Shown piece after piece: positions 40,855 through 49,532 of a stretch of DNA of 64,000 bases. The notes beneath the pieces were generated by a model. It was not told the origin of the DNA and ran no database searches. It saw nothing but the letters and a program-made list of their open reading frames with translations. The DNA comes from Oscillospiraceae bacterium. Lineage in GTDB: Bacteria > Bacillota > Clostridia > Oscillospirales > CAG-272. A program made the position numbers and the translations under genes. The stretch spans positions 1-64,000 of the forward strand of contig SVRZ01000006.1 of NCBI GenBank assembly GCA_015064555.1, read 5' to 3'. Each line of letters opens with the position of its first letter. Positions within the stretch are counted from its first letter, which is position 1.

Positions 40855-41331
40855 TCAGTCATCCCGGCTCTCGTTTACGCTTCCATAAGGGTGCTCGGGC
40901 GGCGCGTAGATGCTGACAAGCTTAAGCGGCTCGCGCCCTGTGTTTCTGATATTGTGAAGAGTGCCGGACGGTATCATAATTCCGCTTCCTTCGCCCGCGG
41001 TCTTTTTTACTGCCGGCGCGTTTTCCTTACCCCCTAGGAATACCTCGGCGGTGCCGTCGGTTATCAGGACGAGCTGATCTCCGCCGTTATGAACCTCCCA
41101 GCCGATATCCTCATCTGCGGGGATGTGCATAAGTGCGATTTGCATATGCTTTCCTGTCCAGATCACGCGCCTGTATGCGAGGTTCGCCCTACCGAGCGTC
41201 TCGAGATCAAAAACGTAAGGTGCATTACCCTTGTCATCTGTAATTCCGCCCTGCGAGCAGGGCGTGCCCTTGGTAGCTGTGCTGCTTTTCAGATTTATAA
41301 TGCGGCTGAGATCCGGCCGTTTGAATTTCAT
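40855..41331 (-). CDS. Cupin-domain protein
   Basis: 158 aa. One conserved double-stranded beta-helix with a cupin-2-like metal site: GWEVHNGGDQLVLITDGTAEVFLGG, then IPSGTLHNIRNTG. Two His, a Glu/Gln and a third His are in place. The N-terminal 45 residues are charged. Such small cupins bind sugars or metals; no substrate is evident. GAGGTGG precedes the ATG. Confidence 0.85.
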   Translation of the reverse strand: MKFKRPDLSRIINLKSSTATKGTPCSQGGITDDKGNAPYVFDLETLGRANLAYRRVIWTGKHMQIALMHIPADEDIGWEVHNGGDQLVLITDGTAEVFLGGKENAPAVKKTAGEGSGIMIPSGTLHNIRNTGREPLKLVSIYAPPEHPYGSVNESRDD

Positions 41332-41457
41332 GTATATCCACCTCTCTGTAAGTATAATTCGCTTGTGCTATATTCATAATACGCACAGAAAGGATAGAGT
41401 GTGAAAAATATTCGCCGTTTATTCGAATACGTTTGCATATTTTTGTTATAATGCAAT

Positions 41458-41504
41458 AAAAGACGGTAGCTCAAGTTCAAAAAACTTGAGCTACCGTCTT
41501 TTTG
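41458..41504. terminator. Perfect 19-bp bidirectional hairpin terminator
   Basis: AAAGACGGTAGCTCAAGTT (41458-41476) and AACTTGAGCTACCGTCTTT (41482-41500), five-base loop, T-runs on both sides. It ends the nagA-tcdA-GDPD operon (minus). Confidence 0.85.
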
Positions 41505-41552
41505 CCTTTTCTCGCAAAAAAATCTGTAATTCTTACCTGAAGCGGATATAAA

Positions 41553-42392
41553 TTATTTTTTGCGGTAGAGAAGGCCGTTTTTATCCAGATGATCGATGAG
41601 CATACCCGTCCAGTCGGTTTGTATAAAGTCAAATCCGCGCCTTGCCAGCCAGCTCCATCCGCGATCGGGATCGCCCCAGAGAGCCGTGTCATCCGAATGA
41701 CCTGCGGTGAGCTGTGCTTTCGAGTTGTAAATTATGGCATTCGCCCAGACGAGCTTTCCGTCGCGGTGCATCATTCCGATGAATTTCTCGCTTGCGACCT
41801 CGTCATCCTCTGTATCAAAGATAACCTCGGCACCGATATAATTTATCCCGGATGCCATAAGCTCCTTATGCTTCGGATGAGTCTTGTTCACTATCGGCAT
41901 ATAGGGGACGTCGGGCGCGAGCTCGCGGAGCACCGAGAGCACCTTTTCGGTGGGAGTGGATTTGACAAGCACGTTATCGGTTATGCCGTGTCGCTTTATG
42001 GAGCGATATATTTCGGTAGGGTGATCCCAGAATTTATCAACGTTTATAAGGCACCTTCTGCCGAACTGCTCAAAGACCTCGTCGAGGGTGCAGAGCCCGT
42101 AAGGTGTCGGAGTGCGGTCGCAGTTAAGGTATCGGAGCTGCTTTACCTCCTCTGCGGTCATTTCGGGGATGCGTACATCCTGACCGAGGTGAGGCTTTTC
42201 CATGCCGGGATGGAATATGAACAATTCTCCGTCGCGGCTCATGCTGACGTCGATCTCTATCATATCCGCTCCCTGTGTCAGAGCGGCATTGTATGCCGCG
42301 ATAGTGTTGCAGGGGATATTACCTCCCGCCACGCCTCTGTGCGCTACGATTATTATCTTTTCCTTCGCTTTTTCAAATATAGGTGATGCCAT
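41553..42392 (-). CDS. Glycerophosphodiester phosphodiesterase family protein
   Basis: 279 aa from the ATG at 42392 (GGAGGAT upstream); the longer frame intrudes into tcdA. GDPD TIM barrel: IIVAHRGVAGGNIPCNTIAAY, MIEIDVSMSRDGELFIFHPG, with the catalytic His pair and Glu/Asp metal ligands. No membrane anchor, unlike the copy at 13766. The C-terminal half (GGINYIGAEV, WARRGFDFIQTDWTG) is of the longer GDPD-like type found with sugar metabolism genes. Last gene of an operon with nagA and tcdA. Confidence 0.87.
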   Translation of the reverse strand: MASPIFEKAKEKIIIVAHRGVAGGNIPCNTIAAYNAALTQGADMIEIDVSMSRDGELFIFHPGMEKPHLGQDVRIPEMTAEEVKQLRYLNCDRTPTPYGLCTLDEVFEQFGRRCLINVDKFWDHPTEIYRSIKRHGITDNVLVKSTPTEKVLSVLRELAPDVPYMPIVNKTHPKHKELMASGINYIGAEVIFDTEDDEVASEKFIGMMHRDGKLVWANAIIYNSKAQLTAGHSDDTALWGDPDRGWSWLARRGFDFIQTDWTGMLIDHLDKNGLLYRKK

Positions 42393-42417
42393 GATCCTAT
42401 CCTCCGAGATTTGAATT

Positions 42418-43146
42418 TCAGTTTTCGCTCTTGGGTACATATTCTCTTGTGAGATCCTTTATGACCTCACCCGCTATTATAAGCCCTGCAACCGAGGGCA
42501 CGAATGATATGCTTGCGGGTGGGATGCGTCCGTCCTCGGGGGCTTCCGTTACTATCGGGCGGCGCGCCTTCTCGCGTGAGTAGACTACCTTCAGGTGCTT
42601 GATCCCGCGCTTTTTCAGCTCGGTACGCATTACCCGTGCTAAGGGACAAACCGATGTTTCATAGATATCAGCCACCTCAAAGGCGGTGGGATCAAGCTTG
42701 TTTCCTGCTCCCATAGCCGCAATCAGCGGAACTTTCGCGCTTTGACACAGCTCGGCGAGAGCGAGCTTGCCCTTGACAAAATCTATAGCATCAATGACGT
42801 AAGAATAATCGGAGAAATTAAATTCCTTTGCGCTTGAATCATCGAAGAAAATGGGGTACTTTTTTACACGGCACAGGGGATTTATTGAAAGTATGCGCTC
42901 TTCTGCCGCATCGGTCTTAAGCATTCCCACAGTCTTCTCTGTTGCGATTATCTGCCTGTTGATGTTGGATATCGAAACTCTGTCCGCATCGATCAGGTCT
43001 ACGGCGCCGACACCGGCTCTTACAAGCGCCTCAACGGCATATCCGCCGACTCCGCCCACACCGAAAACGGCAACCCTCGCTTTCTTTAGAGCATTGACGG
43101 CATCCTCGCCGATAAGCATAGCCGTTCTTGAATTCTTTTCTTCCAT
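42418..43146 (-). CDS. tcdA: tRNA threonylcarbamoyladenosine dehydratase (TcdA/CsdL)
   Basis: 242 aa. An E1-like ATP-dependent enzyme that cyclises t6A37 of tRNA. The nucleotide fold AVFGVGGVGGYAVEALVRAG (residues about 24-43) and DADRVSISNINRQIIA are the ThiF/MoeB signatures. YVIDAIDFVKGKL and CPLARVMRTELKKRG support TcdA over MoeB or ThiF. AAAGGAA lies before the ATG. It is between nagA and GDPD with gaps of about 31 and 25 nt. Confidence 0.93.
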   Translation of the reverse strand: MEEKNSRTAMLIGEDAVNALKKARVAVFGVGGVGGYAVEALVRAGVGAVDLIDADRVSISNINRQIIATEKTVGMLKTDAAEERILSINPLCRVKKYPIFFDDSSAKEFNFSDYSYVIDAIDFVKGKLALAELCQSAKVPLIAAMGAGNKLDPTAFEVADIYETSVCPLARVMRTELKKRGIKHLKVVYSREKARRPIVTEAPEDGRIPPASISFVPSVAGLIIAGEVIKDLTREYVPKSEN

Positions 43147-43177
43147 AATATTTCCTTTTTGGTGATTTTGTAAACGA

Positions 43178-44245
43178 TTATTTGTAAAATCTGCCGTTTT
43201 TCATAACCTTCACAAGATTATTATCGTTATCGACCGCGATGAGGTCTGCATCGTATCCGACTTCTATTTTACCTTTATTGAGTCCCATCATACGTGCGGG
43301 GACCTCGCTTGCCATCCTGAATGCCGAATCGGCGGATATACCGTGTGCGGCGAGATATCTTACGCAATCCAAGAGGGTAGAGGTTGAGCCTGCCAATCTG
43401 CCGTCCTCGCACCTGGCAACGCCCCCCTTGACGAATACAGCCTCGCCTCCGAGCGTGTACTCTCCGTCCTCCATACCAGTAGCACGCATCGAGTCGCTTA
43501 TCAGCACTATACGCTCTTCTCCGAGGATACGTATTATCATTCGGAGCACAGATTCGTGGATATGATTTCCGTCTGCTATTATCTGCGCGTAAATGCCATC
43601 CGTGTCAAATGCGGCGGCTATGGGACCGGGCATACGGTGGTGAATACCCGGCATCGCATTGAACGTGTGAGTCAGGCATCTGACGCCTGCGCGGAAGGCA
43701 CCTCTTGCGGTGTCGTAATCTGCATCCGAGTGACCGAGGCAGATGAGGGCAGGGCATTCCTCGATGAAACGGCGGCTTCCGGGAAGCTCGGGGGCTATAG
43801 TCACGAGCTTCACACTGTTAAGCTCGCGTATTTTTGAATAATCGGGCTTGAATATATGTTTTTCGCTCTGAGCTCCCTTGTGCTTGGGATTTATGAAGGG
43901 GCCCTCCATATGAAATCCCGGGATACTTGCCCCGTTTTCAAAATCGGTCTTACGAGTAACCGCACGAGTTATATCGTCGAAGCTCATGGTCATAGTGGTG
44001 GGGTACCAGGTAGTCGTTCCGTTGCTGAGCTGAAACTCCGCCATCTCCCGAAGATGATCCTCGGCATCCATCGTGTCGTAGCCTATGCATCCGTGACTGT
44101 GAACGTCCACAAGACCGGGGTATACCCTCATACCGCAAAGATCGGTTCCGTCCTCGTCGGTTTTCCCTATGAAGGCTATTTTTCCTTCTTCTATTCCTAT
44201 ATCGCATATACTGCCGTAGACTGCGGCATTCTTCAAGTATTCCAT
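43178..44245 (-). CDS. nagA: N-acetylglucosamine-6-phosphate deacetylase
   Basis: 355 aa. Removes acetate from GlcNAc-6-phosphate. The amidohydrolase signatures are present: LVDVHSHGCIG near 48, GFHMEGPFINPKHKGAQ, the His of CLGHSDADYD, THTFNAMPGIHHR and the catalytic Asp in LISDSMRATGM. The metal site looks of the single-metal type. AGGAGA precedes the ATG. First gene of a three-gene operon. It indicates use of amino sugars, including recycled cell wall; nagB is not in the window. Confidence 0.95.
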   Translation of the reverse strand: MEYLKNAAVYGSICDIGIEEGKIAFIGKTDEDGTDLCGMRVYPGLVDVHSHGCIGYDTMDAEDHLREMAEFQLSNGTTTWYPTTMTMSFDDITRAVTRKTDFENGASIPGFHMEGPFINPKHKGAQSEKHIFKPDYSKIRELNSVKLVTIAPELPGSRRFIEECPALICLGHSDADYDTARGAFRAGVRCLTHTFNAMPGIHHRMPGPIAAAFDTDGIYAQIIADGNHIHESVLRMIIRILGEERIVLISDSMRATGMEDGEYTLGGEAVFVKGGVARCEDGRLAGSTSTLLDCVRYLAAHGISADSAFRMASEVPARMMGLNKGKIEVGYDADLIAVDNDNNLVKVMKNGRFYK

Positions 44246-44286
44246 TTTTATTCTCCTGGCGATTGTTTTTTGTTGATGTCAACGAT

Positions 44287-44315
44287 ATTTTATCACTTTG
44301 ATGCGACAATGTCAA
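44287..44315 (-). promoter_or_regulatory. Promoter of nagA operon
   Basis: Minus strand TTGACA (44315-44310), 17-nt spacer, TAAAAT (44292-44287). The imperfect palindrome GTTGACATCAAC lies just downstream (44285-44274) and could be an operator. Confidence 0.7.
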
Positions 44316-44324
44316 TAAATCGGG

Positions 44325-44353
44325 TTGATTTATTTATTCCGATGTGATAATAT
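44325..44353 (+). promoter_or_regulatory. Promoter of comM
   Basis: TTGATT (44325-44330), 17-nt spacer, TAATAT (44348-44353). It runs back to back with the nagA promoter. Confidence 0.65.
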
Positions 44354-44386
44354 ATATTCATAAATGTCAATTGGAGGATCTGCGGA

Positions 44387-45931
44387 ATGCTTTCAAGAGT
44401 ATTGAGCGCCGGGGTTATCGGTATAAACGGCTTTGAGATAACCGTCGAGTGCTGCAGCTGGAACAGGCTGCCTAAATTTGAGCTGGTAGGATTACCGGAT
44501 GCTGCCGTCAAGGAGGCGAAAAACCGTGTTCAGAGCGCGTGCGAGAACAGCGGAATAAAATTCCCATCTCTTGATATAATGATAAATCTCGCTCCCGCGG
44601 ACCTCAAAAAAGAGGGAACTGCACTCGATCTTGCGATAATATGCTCAATTTTGCAGAGTGACGGGATCCTTCCATCCACCTGCGATTTTTCGGATAAATA
44701 CCTTGTTGGAGAGCTCTCGCTTTCAGGCGAGCTCCGCGCTGTCCGCGGTATCCTTCCCATGACTGTTTGTGCCAGAGATATGGGAAGGCGCGAGATATAC
44801 GTGCCGAGGGAAAATGCAGGCGAGGCAGCTGTTGTGGACGGTATAGCCGTCTATGCTGTGGACGATTTGCGTCAGCTCATAGATCACTTTAAGGGGATAT
44901 CGAGGCTGACTCCCGAAAATCCCGAATCCTCCTGCTTTGATTTCACCAAGCGCTCGGTCTGCGGAGATTTCTCCGAGGTGCGCGGACAGTATAAGGCGAA
45001 GCGCGCTCTTGAGATAGCGGCGGCGGGCGGACATAACGTTCTTATGATAGGACCTCCCGGTGCGGGAAAATCAATGCTCGCCAAGAGGCTACCCTCCATA
45101 CTGCCCGATATGACGCTTTCCGAGGCGATAGAAACGACCAAGATCCATTCGGTAACAGGAACGCTTACCAAGCATCTTATAACAGAAAGACCGTTCAGAT
45201 CTCCGCACCATACGGTAACGGCAGTGGGCTTTACGGGCGGAGGCTCGAATCCGCGCCCCGGCGAGATATCCCTCGCTCATAACGGAATACTTTTCCTTGA
45301 CGAGCTGCCCGAGTTTCCAAAATCGGTTACCGAGGCTATGCGTCAGCCACTGGAGGACGGTAAGGTGACCGTCACCCGTGCCGCGGCAAAGATAACCTAT
45401 CCGTCAAACTTTATGCTGGTATGCGCGATGAATCCCTGCAAGTGCGGATACTTCGGCTCGTCGGACAAGGTCTGCACCTGCTCTCCTGCCGCGAGAAAGC
45501 AGTATCTCGACCGTATAAGCGGTCCGCTTCTTGACAGAATAGATATCGAAATAGAGCTGCCCGCCGTTTCATACGATGAAATATCGGGAAAGACTCAGGA
45601 GGGCGAGCCCTCGGAAAAGATACGGGAGCGTGTCAACTTTGCGCGCAGATTTGCCGCAAAAAGACTTGAAGCCATCGGTGCTGACAGCGGTATTCTGAAC
45701 GGTAGCCTTACGGGAAGCATCTTCAGAAGGTGCTGTACCCCGAATAAGGATGGCGAGGATCTTATGCGCCAGGCGTTTGAATCGCTCGGTCTTTCCGCGA
45801 GAGGACATGACCGTGTGCTGAGAGTCGCAAGGACTATAGCCGATCTCGAGGGCTCGGCTGAGATAAATGCCGATCATATTGCAGAGGCTATAATGTATCG
45901 GTCGCTGGACCGCAAATACTGGAGACGTTGA
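44387..45931 (+). CDS. comM: YifB/ComM-family Mg-chelatase-like AAA+ ATPase
   Basis: 514 aa, full length. The N-terminal Lon-like domain (residues 1-165, FELVGLPDAAVKEAKNRV, GTALDLAIICSILQ) is followed by the AAA+ module with Walker A IGPPGAGKSMLAKRLP, SVTGTLTKHLI, NGILFLDELPEF and the arginine/zinc-bearing CNPCKCGYFG region. ComM is a helicase that drives branch migration when recombining transformed DNA. Both ends look intact. The start has GGAGG upstream. Confidence 0.93.
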   Translation: MLSRVLSAGVIGINGFEITVECCSWNRLPKFELVGLPDAAVKEAKNRVQSACENSGIKFPSLDIMINLAPADLKKEGTALDLAIICSILQSDGILPSTCDFSDKYLVGELSLSGELRAVRGILPMTVCARDMGRREIYVPRENAGEAAVVDGIAVYAVDDLRQLIDHFKGISRLTPENPESSCFDFTKRSVCGDFSEVRGQYKAKRALEIAAAGGHNVLMIGPPGAGKSMLAKRLPSILPDMTLSEAIETTKIHSVTGTLTKHLITERPFRSPHHTVTAVGFTGGGSNPRPGEISLAHNGILFLDELPEFPKSVTEAMRQPLEDGKVTVTRAAAKITYPSNFMLVCAMNPCKCGYFGSSDKVCTCSPAARKQYLDRISGPLLDRIDIEIELPAVSYDEISGKTQEGEPSEKIRERVNFARRFAAKRLEAIGADSGILNGSLTGSIFRRCCTPNKDGEDLMRQAFESLGLSARGHDRVLRVARTIADLEGSAEINADHIAEAIMYRSLDRKYWRR

Positions 45932-46029
45932 CACAGATACGCATATCGTCCCCAAAAAGCAGGCATATCCCAAAACCGGTGAATCAATTGATTGAAAACT
46001 TTTAAAAACCGATTTATTTCCGGTTAAAA

Positions 46030-46077
46030 TGCGAGGATGTAACGGACATTTCGGCTCCGATGCATCCTCGTATTTTT
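46030..46077 (+). terminator. Terminator after comM
   Basis: GCGAGGATG (46031-46039) pairs with CATCCTCG (46063-46070), followed by TATTTTT. Confidence 0.65.
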
Positions 46078-46182
46078 CATTAAAGCGTCTTTTTTCATCA
46101 TTTACCGTCCCGGGAATGTATTTTTGCTTTGTGCTAAAAGTAGAAAATTATAGACAAAATACACAAAATTACAAAAAGTATA

Positions 46183-46211
46183 TTGCTTACATATTTTAAT
46201 AATGTTATAAT
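46183..46211 (+). promoter_or_regulatory. Promoter of the giant secreted pair
   Basis: TTGCTT (46183-46188), 17-nt spacer, TATAAT (46206-46211). AAGGAGG lies before the start at 46254. Confidence 0.65.
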
Positions 46212-46253
46212 AGGCTAGTCAAATTAATTTTGAGAATTTTCTAAGGAGGATTT

Positions 46254-49200
46254 ATGAAAAACACCAAAAGAATTTTGATTTTCATCGGTGCGGTAGTTTT
46301 ACTGGCTTCTATGGTATTTGCTACAGTATCCGCAGCTGCTACCGACTCGGTAATCGCCGGCGCCGATACTTCCTACGATGAGTACCTTAATATGAAGCTC
46401 ATCGTATCGCACGGCTTTGAGCAGTTGGCGAACGGCCACATTTATTACCTTGGTAACATGAAGAAGTCGCTCGGCGTTGCAAATGCCGGCGAATCATTTG
46501 ATTCAACCAAGGTCGGAGTGGTCACTCCTGTCAATAACTTCTGGCAGGGTGTCTCAAGCGTTTACAACAGCGCATTTTCCGGTCAGTTCTATATGATGGA
46601 CTACAACTGGAATAACCCCGAGGGTCACACTAATGATGACGGAAGCAAAAGACCGGGTGACCTTTACATTCAGCCTTGGTTCGGTGTTCTTGACGACGTT
46701 GAGAAAACGCCTCAGAACGGTTTCGTTTCCGAGTTTGATATCGCCTTCTTCAGCGAGGTCGTATACGTTATGACCGAGAAGCTCGATGACGAGGGTAACG
46801 TCGTTATGGTCGACAAGCGCGATGAGAACGGCAGGATCATCTACGAGATCGAAGTTGATGAGTACGGTGACGTTATCTATGAGCTTGCAAAGGATGATCA
46901 GGGATTCTATATTCAGGTTCCCGAGACCGATTCCAATGGTAATATCATCTACGAAAAGGACGAGAACGGCGACGATATCGAGGACGAGAACGGCAACAAG
47001 ACTCCCGTTTACCTCTATAAGAAGGATGCCGACGGAAATTACATCCGTGACGAGAGGGGAAAGCTTATCCCTGTGTATGAGCCTCTTAAGGATTCTCAGG
47101 GAAATCCCATACCCAAGTACGTATGCGAGCTTGATGAAGAGGGCAATCCTAAGTACGAGATGGACGGCGAAGCGGTAAAGACCTATTCAAATGGCAGCCC
47201 CATTCCCGTAAAGGTTTCCGTCAAGGTTCCCGAGATGACCTATGCTATGGAGGACCTTCTTGTTCCCCTTACAGATGAAAACGGTAAGATAGTCTTCAAT
47301 GAAGACGGCAGTATGAAGTATCTGCCCGAATATGAGGAGATCAAGGATACAGAAGGCAACGTAGTAAAGGTTGAGAAGAAGGATGAGAACGGAAACGTTA
47401 TCTACGTAAAGCAGCTTGATGCAAACGGCGAGCCTATCAAGGTAAGAAAGGTGGATCGCGAAAAATCCGGCGAGTTCAAGGGCCTCAATAAGAGCTTTGG
47501 TATCGGTATGTATAACACTCATACATACAATGACGGTAAGATCGATCTTATGCACTTCTCTACCAATGCGGCAACCAGAACGGTTACTCTGCATGCAGGC
47601 GGCAAAGAGGTCCATACCTTCCGTGCGGATGAATGGGAGCACATTTCGGTTTCCTATGATGCCGAGACCATGCTTACCACCGTATACGTAGGCAAGGACG
47701 AGAGAAAGCCCGTTTATGAGATAAAGGCTATTGACCAGGCGGAAAACTATAACATGGCATACGTTAACGTATACCCCCTTCAGTTCCGTATGGGATGCCA
47801 GAGTACTACCGGTCGCGTAGGTATCGACAATATGCTTGCATATCAGGGTACCACCATCCACGACCCCGAGCATCTTACCAAGATGACCGATGATGAGAAG
47901 TTCATCTACAGTAGCATTGACACTCTCGGTAACAATGAGATGTCTGCTACCAACCGTCTTCAGGCATATAACGAGATAGAGAGAAACATTATCTCCAACT
48001 ACTATGATATGGCTGCGGGTAAGAACCTCTTCCCCCGTGAGAATCCTAACTATGCGGATCTCGTAAAGAGTATCGAAATCTTCCTTGAATACTATAATAA
48101 CAGCAAGCCCGAGGGTGAAAGCCGCGGTGTGTATGATCTTCTTATCGATGCGGTTAAGACGGAAAACGTTCTTGCATTCCAGGGACTTGTAAATAACGTC
48201 GGATCGGTAGAAAGGACCTTCGCTAACTCCTCTGAGATAATCACTAAGATCAATCTTGCCGACAACTTTGTAACCAAGTCGGGAGAGTATATCGATTTCA
48301 CATCCGCTGTATATCTTCAGGCAAATGCCAGCCTTATGCAGTATAAGGATAACTACAACAGAGATATGGCATCTCAGCAGTTCATAACTTATATGAACGT
48401 ATTCAAGTCGAGCTATGAGGGCGGTGCATCCGCTGCAAGACTTCAGGCGCACTACGACGTTGCGGCGGCTATCCGCGATTCGATCTCCAATCCCGCCGAC
48501 CTTAAGGGTTCCGATAAAACGAATCTCAGTAATGCTATCAACAGATTTGACGGCGGTATCGGCGTTGTCGGTGCGGCAGAGCTTATCCGTCTTAAGACCT
48601 TTGAGCACAACAGCTCTCGCTTCGTTGGTATGATGTCGCTCCTTTCCTCCACCTCCAACGGTGACTGGGCAAACAGCGATGCATCCGCACGTAAGCTCTG
48701 GGAGCTTGCTCTTGATATCATAAACGAGAATATGTATGATCCCGAGTATGAGGGCTTCAGAGCGGCTAAGTCTGTATTTGATTCGGCAAATGCATACTTC
48801 TGGGATGTTCTCCAGAAGGAGCATCTTGACGTTATCAGAGGTAAGCTTGATGCATTCAACGATCCCTCCGCATCCTACGTGTACAAAGCAGGTATATGCC
48901 TCTTCGTTGAAAATTACATCAATGATAATATCAAGACCATTGACGTAGAGAATAAAGAAATAGCGGCAGAGATAGCAAAGAATCAGAGCTACAAGGCTCA
49001 GCTTGATACTCTCAAGGACGACTATAAGAACCTTTTGCTCCAGAATGCTACCAAGTTCATCAATACGATGAAGTATGCATCCGAGTTTAACACCTATGCA
49101 GATCTTAAGCCCCTTTACGACGAAGCTACAGAGTATTACTATGCTATGGACCTCGTAGGAGAGGGAATGGATGATTACGTAGTTAAGTATGAGCAGATCC

Positions 49201-49514
49201 GCGAATATATAATCGCTACCGAGCGTGCATGCGAGCTCTTCCTCGTAGCATCCGGAGCGCTTGAAAACGAGACTGATGACGATAAGATCTACGGACTTCT
49301 CGTTCAGTGCTATTCCTGCTATGACGATCTTGATGCGACCTATAGCGGAATAAAGGAAGCAAAGACTGTTTACAATGCCGCTTGCGATGAGTATATCTCT
49401 ACCTCCAATGCGATCAACGCTGAGATAGAGGATACCGTAAAGCTTGTAGGTGCAGTGCGCGGAAACTGGGATATAGACAGTATCGTTGCATTCTTCGTAA
49501 ACCTTTTTAACTAA
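46254..49514 (+). CDS. Large secreted protein with lectin-like fold and D-x-x-G repeat insertion
   Basis: 1086 aa. A signal peptide covers residues 1-29 (FIGAVVLLASMVFATVSAAA). Residues about 40-174 and 404-535 look like two halves of a concanavalin/LamG-type jelly roll (FVSEFDIAFFS; EWEHISVSYDAET; GRVGIDNMLAYQGTT). Between them, about 175-402, lie some 16 units of the form D-x-x-G-(N/K/E) followed by a short strand (DEEGNP, DENGNV, DADGNY). The rest (about 540-1086) is alpha-helical, with no known domain. No sortase signal or dockerin is seen. The next gene follows after 18 nt. Function unknown; it probably binds or sits on a carbohydrate surface. Confidence 0.8.
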   Translation: MKNTKRILIFIGAVVLLASMVFATVSAAATDSVIAGADTSYDEYLNMKLIVSHGFEQLANGHIYYLGNMKKSLGVANAGESFDSTKVGVVTPVNNFWQGVSSVYNSAFSGQFYMMDYNWNNPEGHTNDDGSKRPGDLYIQPWFGVLDDVEKTPQNGFVSEFDIAFFSEVVYVMTEKLDDEGNVVMVDKRDENGRIIYEIEVDEYGDVIYELAKDDQGFYIQVPETDSNGNIIYEKDENGDDIEDENGNKTPVYLYKKDADGNYIRDERGKLIPVYEPLKDSQGNPIPKYVCELDEEGNPKYEMDGEAVKTYSNGSPIPVKVSVKVPEMTYAMEDLLVPLTDENGKIVFNEDGSMKYLPEYEEIKDTEGNVVKVEKKDENGNVIYVKQLDANGEPIKVRKVDREKSGEFKGLNKSFGIGMYNTHTYNDGKIDLMHFSTNAATRTVTLHAGGKEVHTFRADEWEHISVSYDAETMLTTVYVGKDERKPVYEIKAIDQAENYNMAYVNVYPLQFRMGCQSTTGRVGIDNMLAYQGTTIHDPEHLTKMTDDEKFIYSSIDTLGNNEMSATNRLQAYNEIERNIISNYYDMAAGKNLFPRENPNYADLVKSIEIFLEYYNNSKPEGESRGVYDLLIDAVKTENVLAFQGLVNNVGSVERTFANSSEIITKINLADNFVTKSGEYIDFTSAVYLQANASLMQYKDNYNRDMASQQFITYMNVFKSSYEGGASAARLQAHYDVAAAIRDSISNPADLKGSDKTNLSNAINRFDGGIGVVGAAELIRLKTFEHNSSRFVGMMSLLSSTSNGDWANSDASARKLWELALDIINENMYDPEYEGFRAAKSVFDSANAYFWDVLQKEHLDVIRGKLDAFNDPSASYVYKAGICLFVENYINDNIKTIDVENKEIAAEIAKNQSYKAQLDTLKDDYKNLLLQNATKFINTMKYASEFNTYADLKPLYDEATEYYYAMDLVGEGMDDYVVKYEQIREYIIATERACELFLVASGALENETDDDKIYGLLVQCYSCYDDLDATYSGIKEAKTVYNAACDEYISTSNAINAEIEDTVKLVGAVRGNWDIDSIVAFFVNLFN

Positions 49515-49532
49515 AGAATAAGGAGTAAAAGA

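Larger units (their letters stand above)
45932..46253. other. Intergenic stretch before the secreted protein pair
   Basis: About 320 bp without a gene. It contains a terminator (46030-46077), an AT-rich tract rich in ACAAAAT-like repeats (46150-46180), and a promoter at 46183-46211. Confidence 0.7.

Noticed and set aside
47187..48824. 545-codon minus-strand ORF inside the giant secreted protein gene
   Set aside because: It is antisense to a gene with signal peptide, repeats and ribosome site; composition looks like a reversed reading of biased codons.
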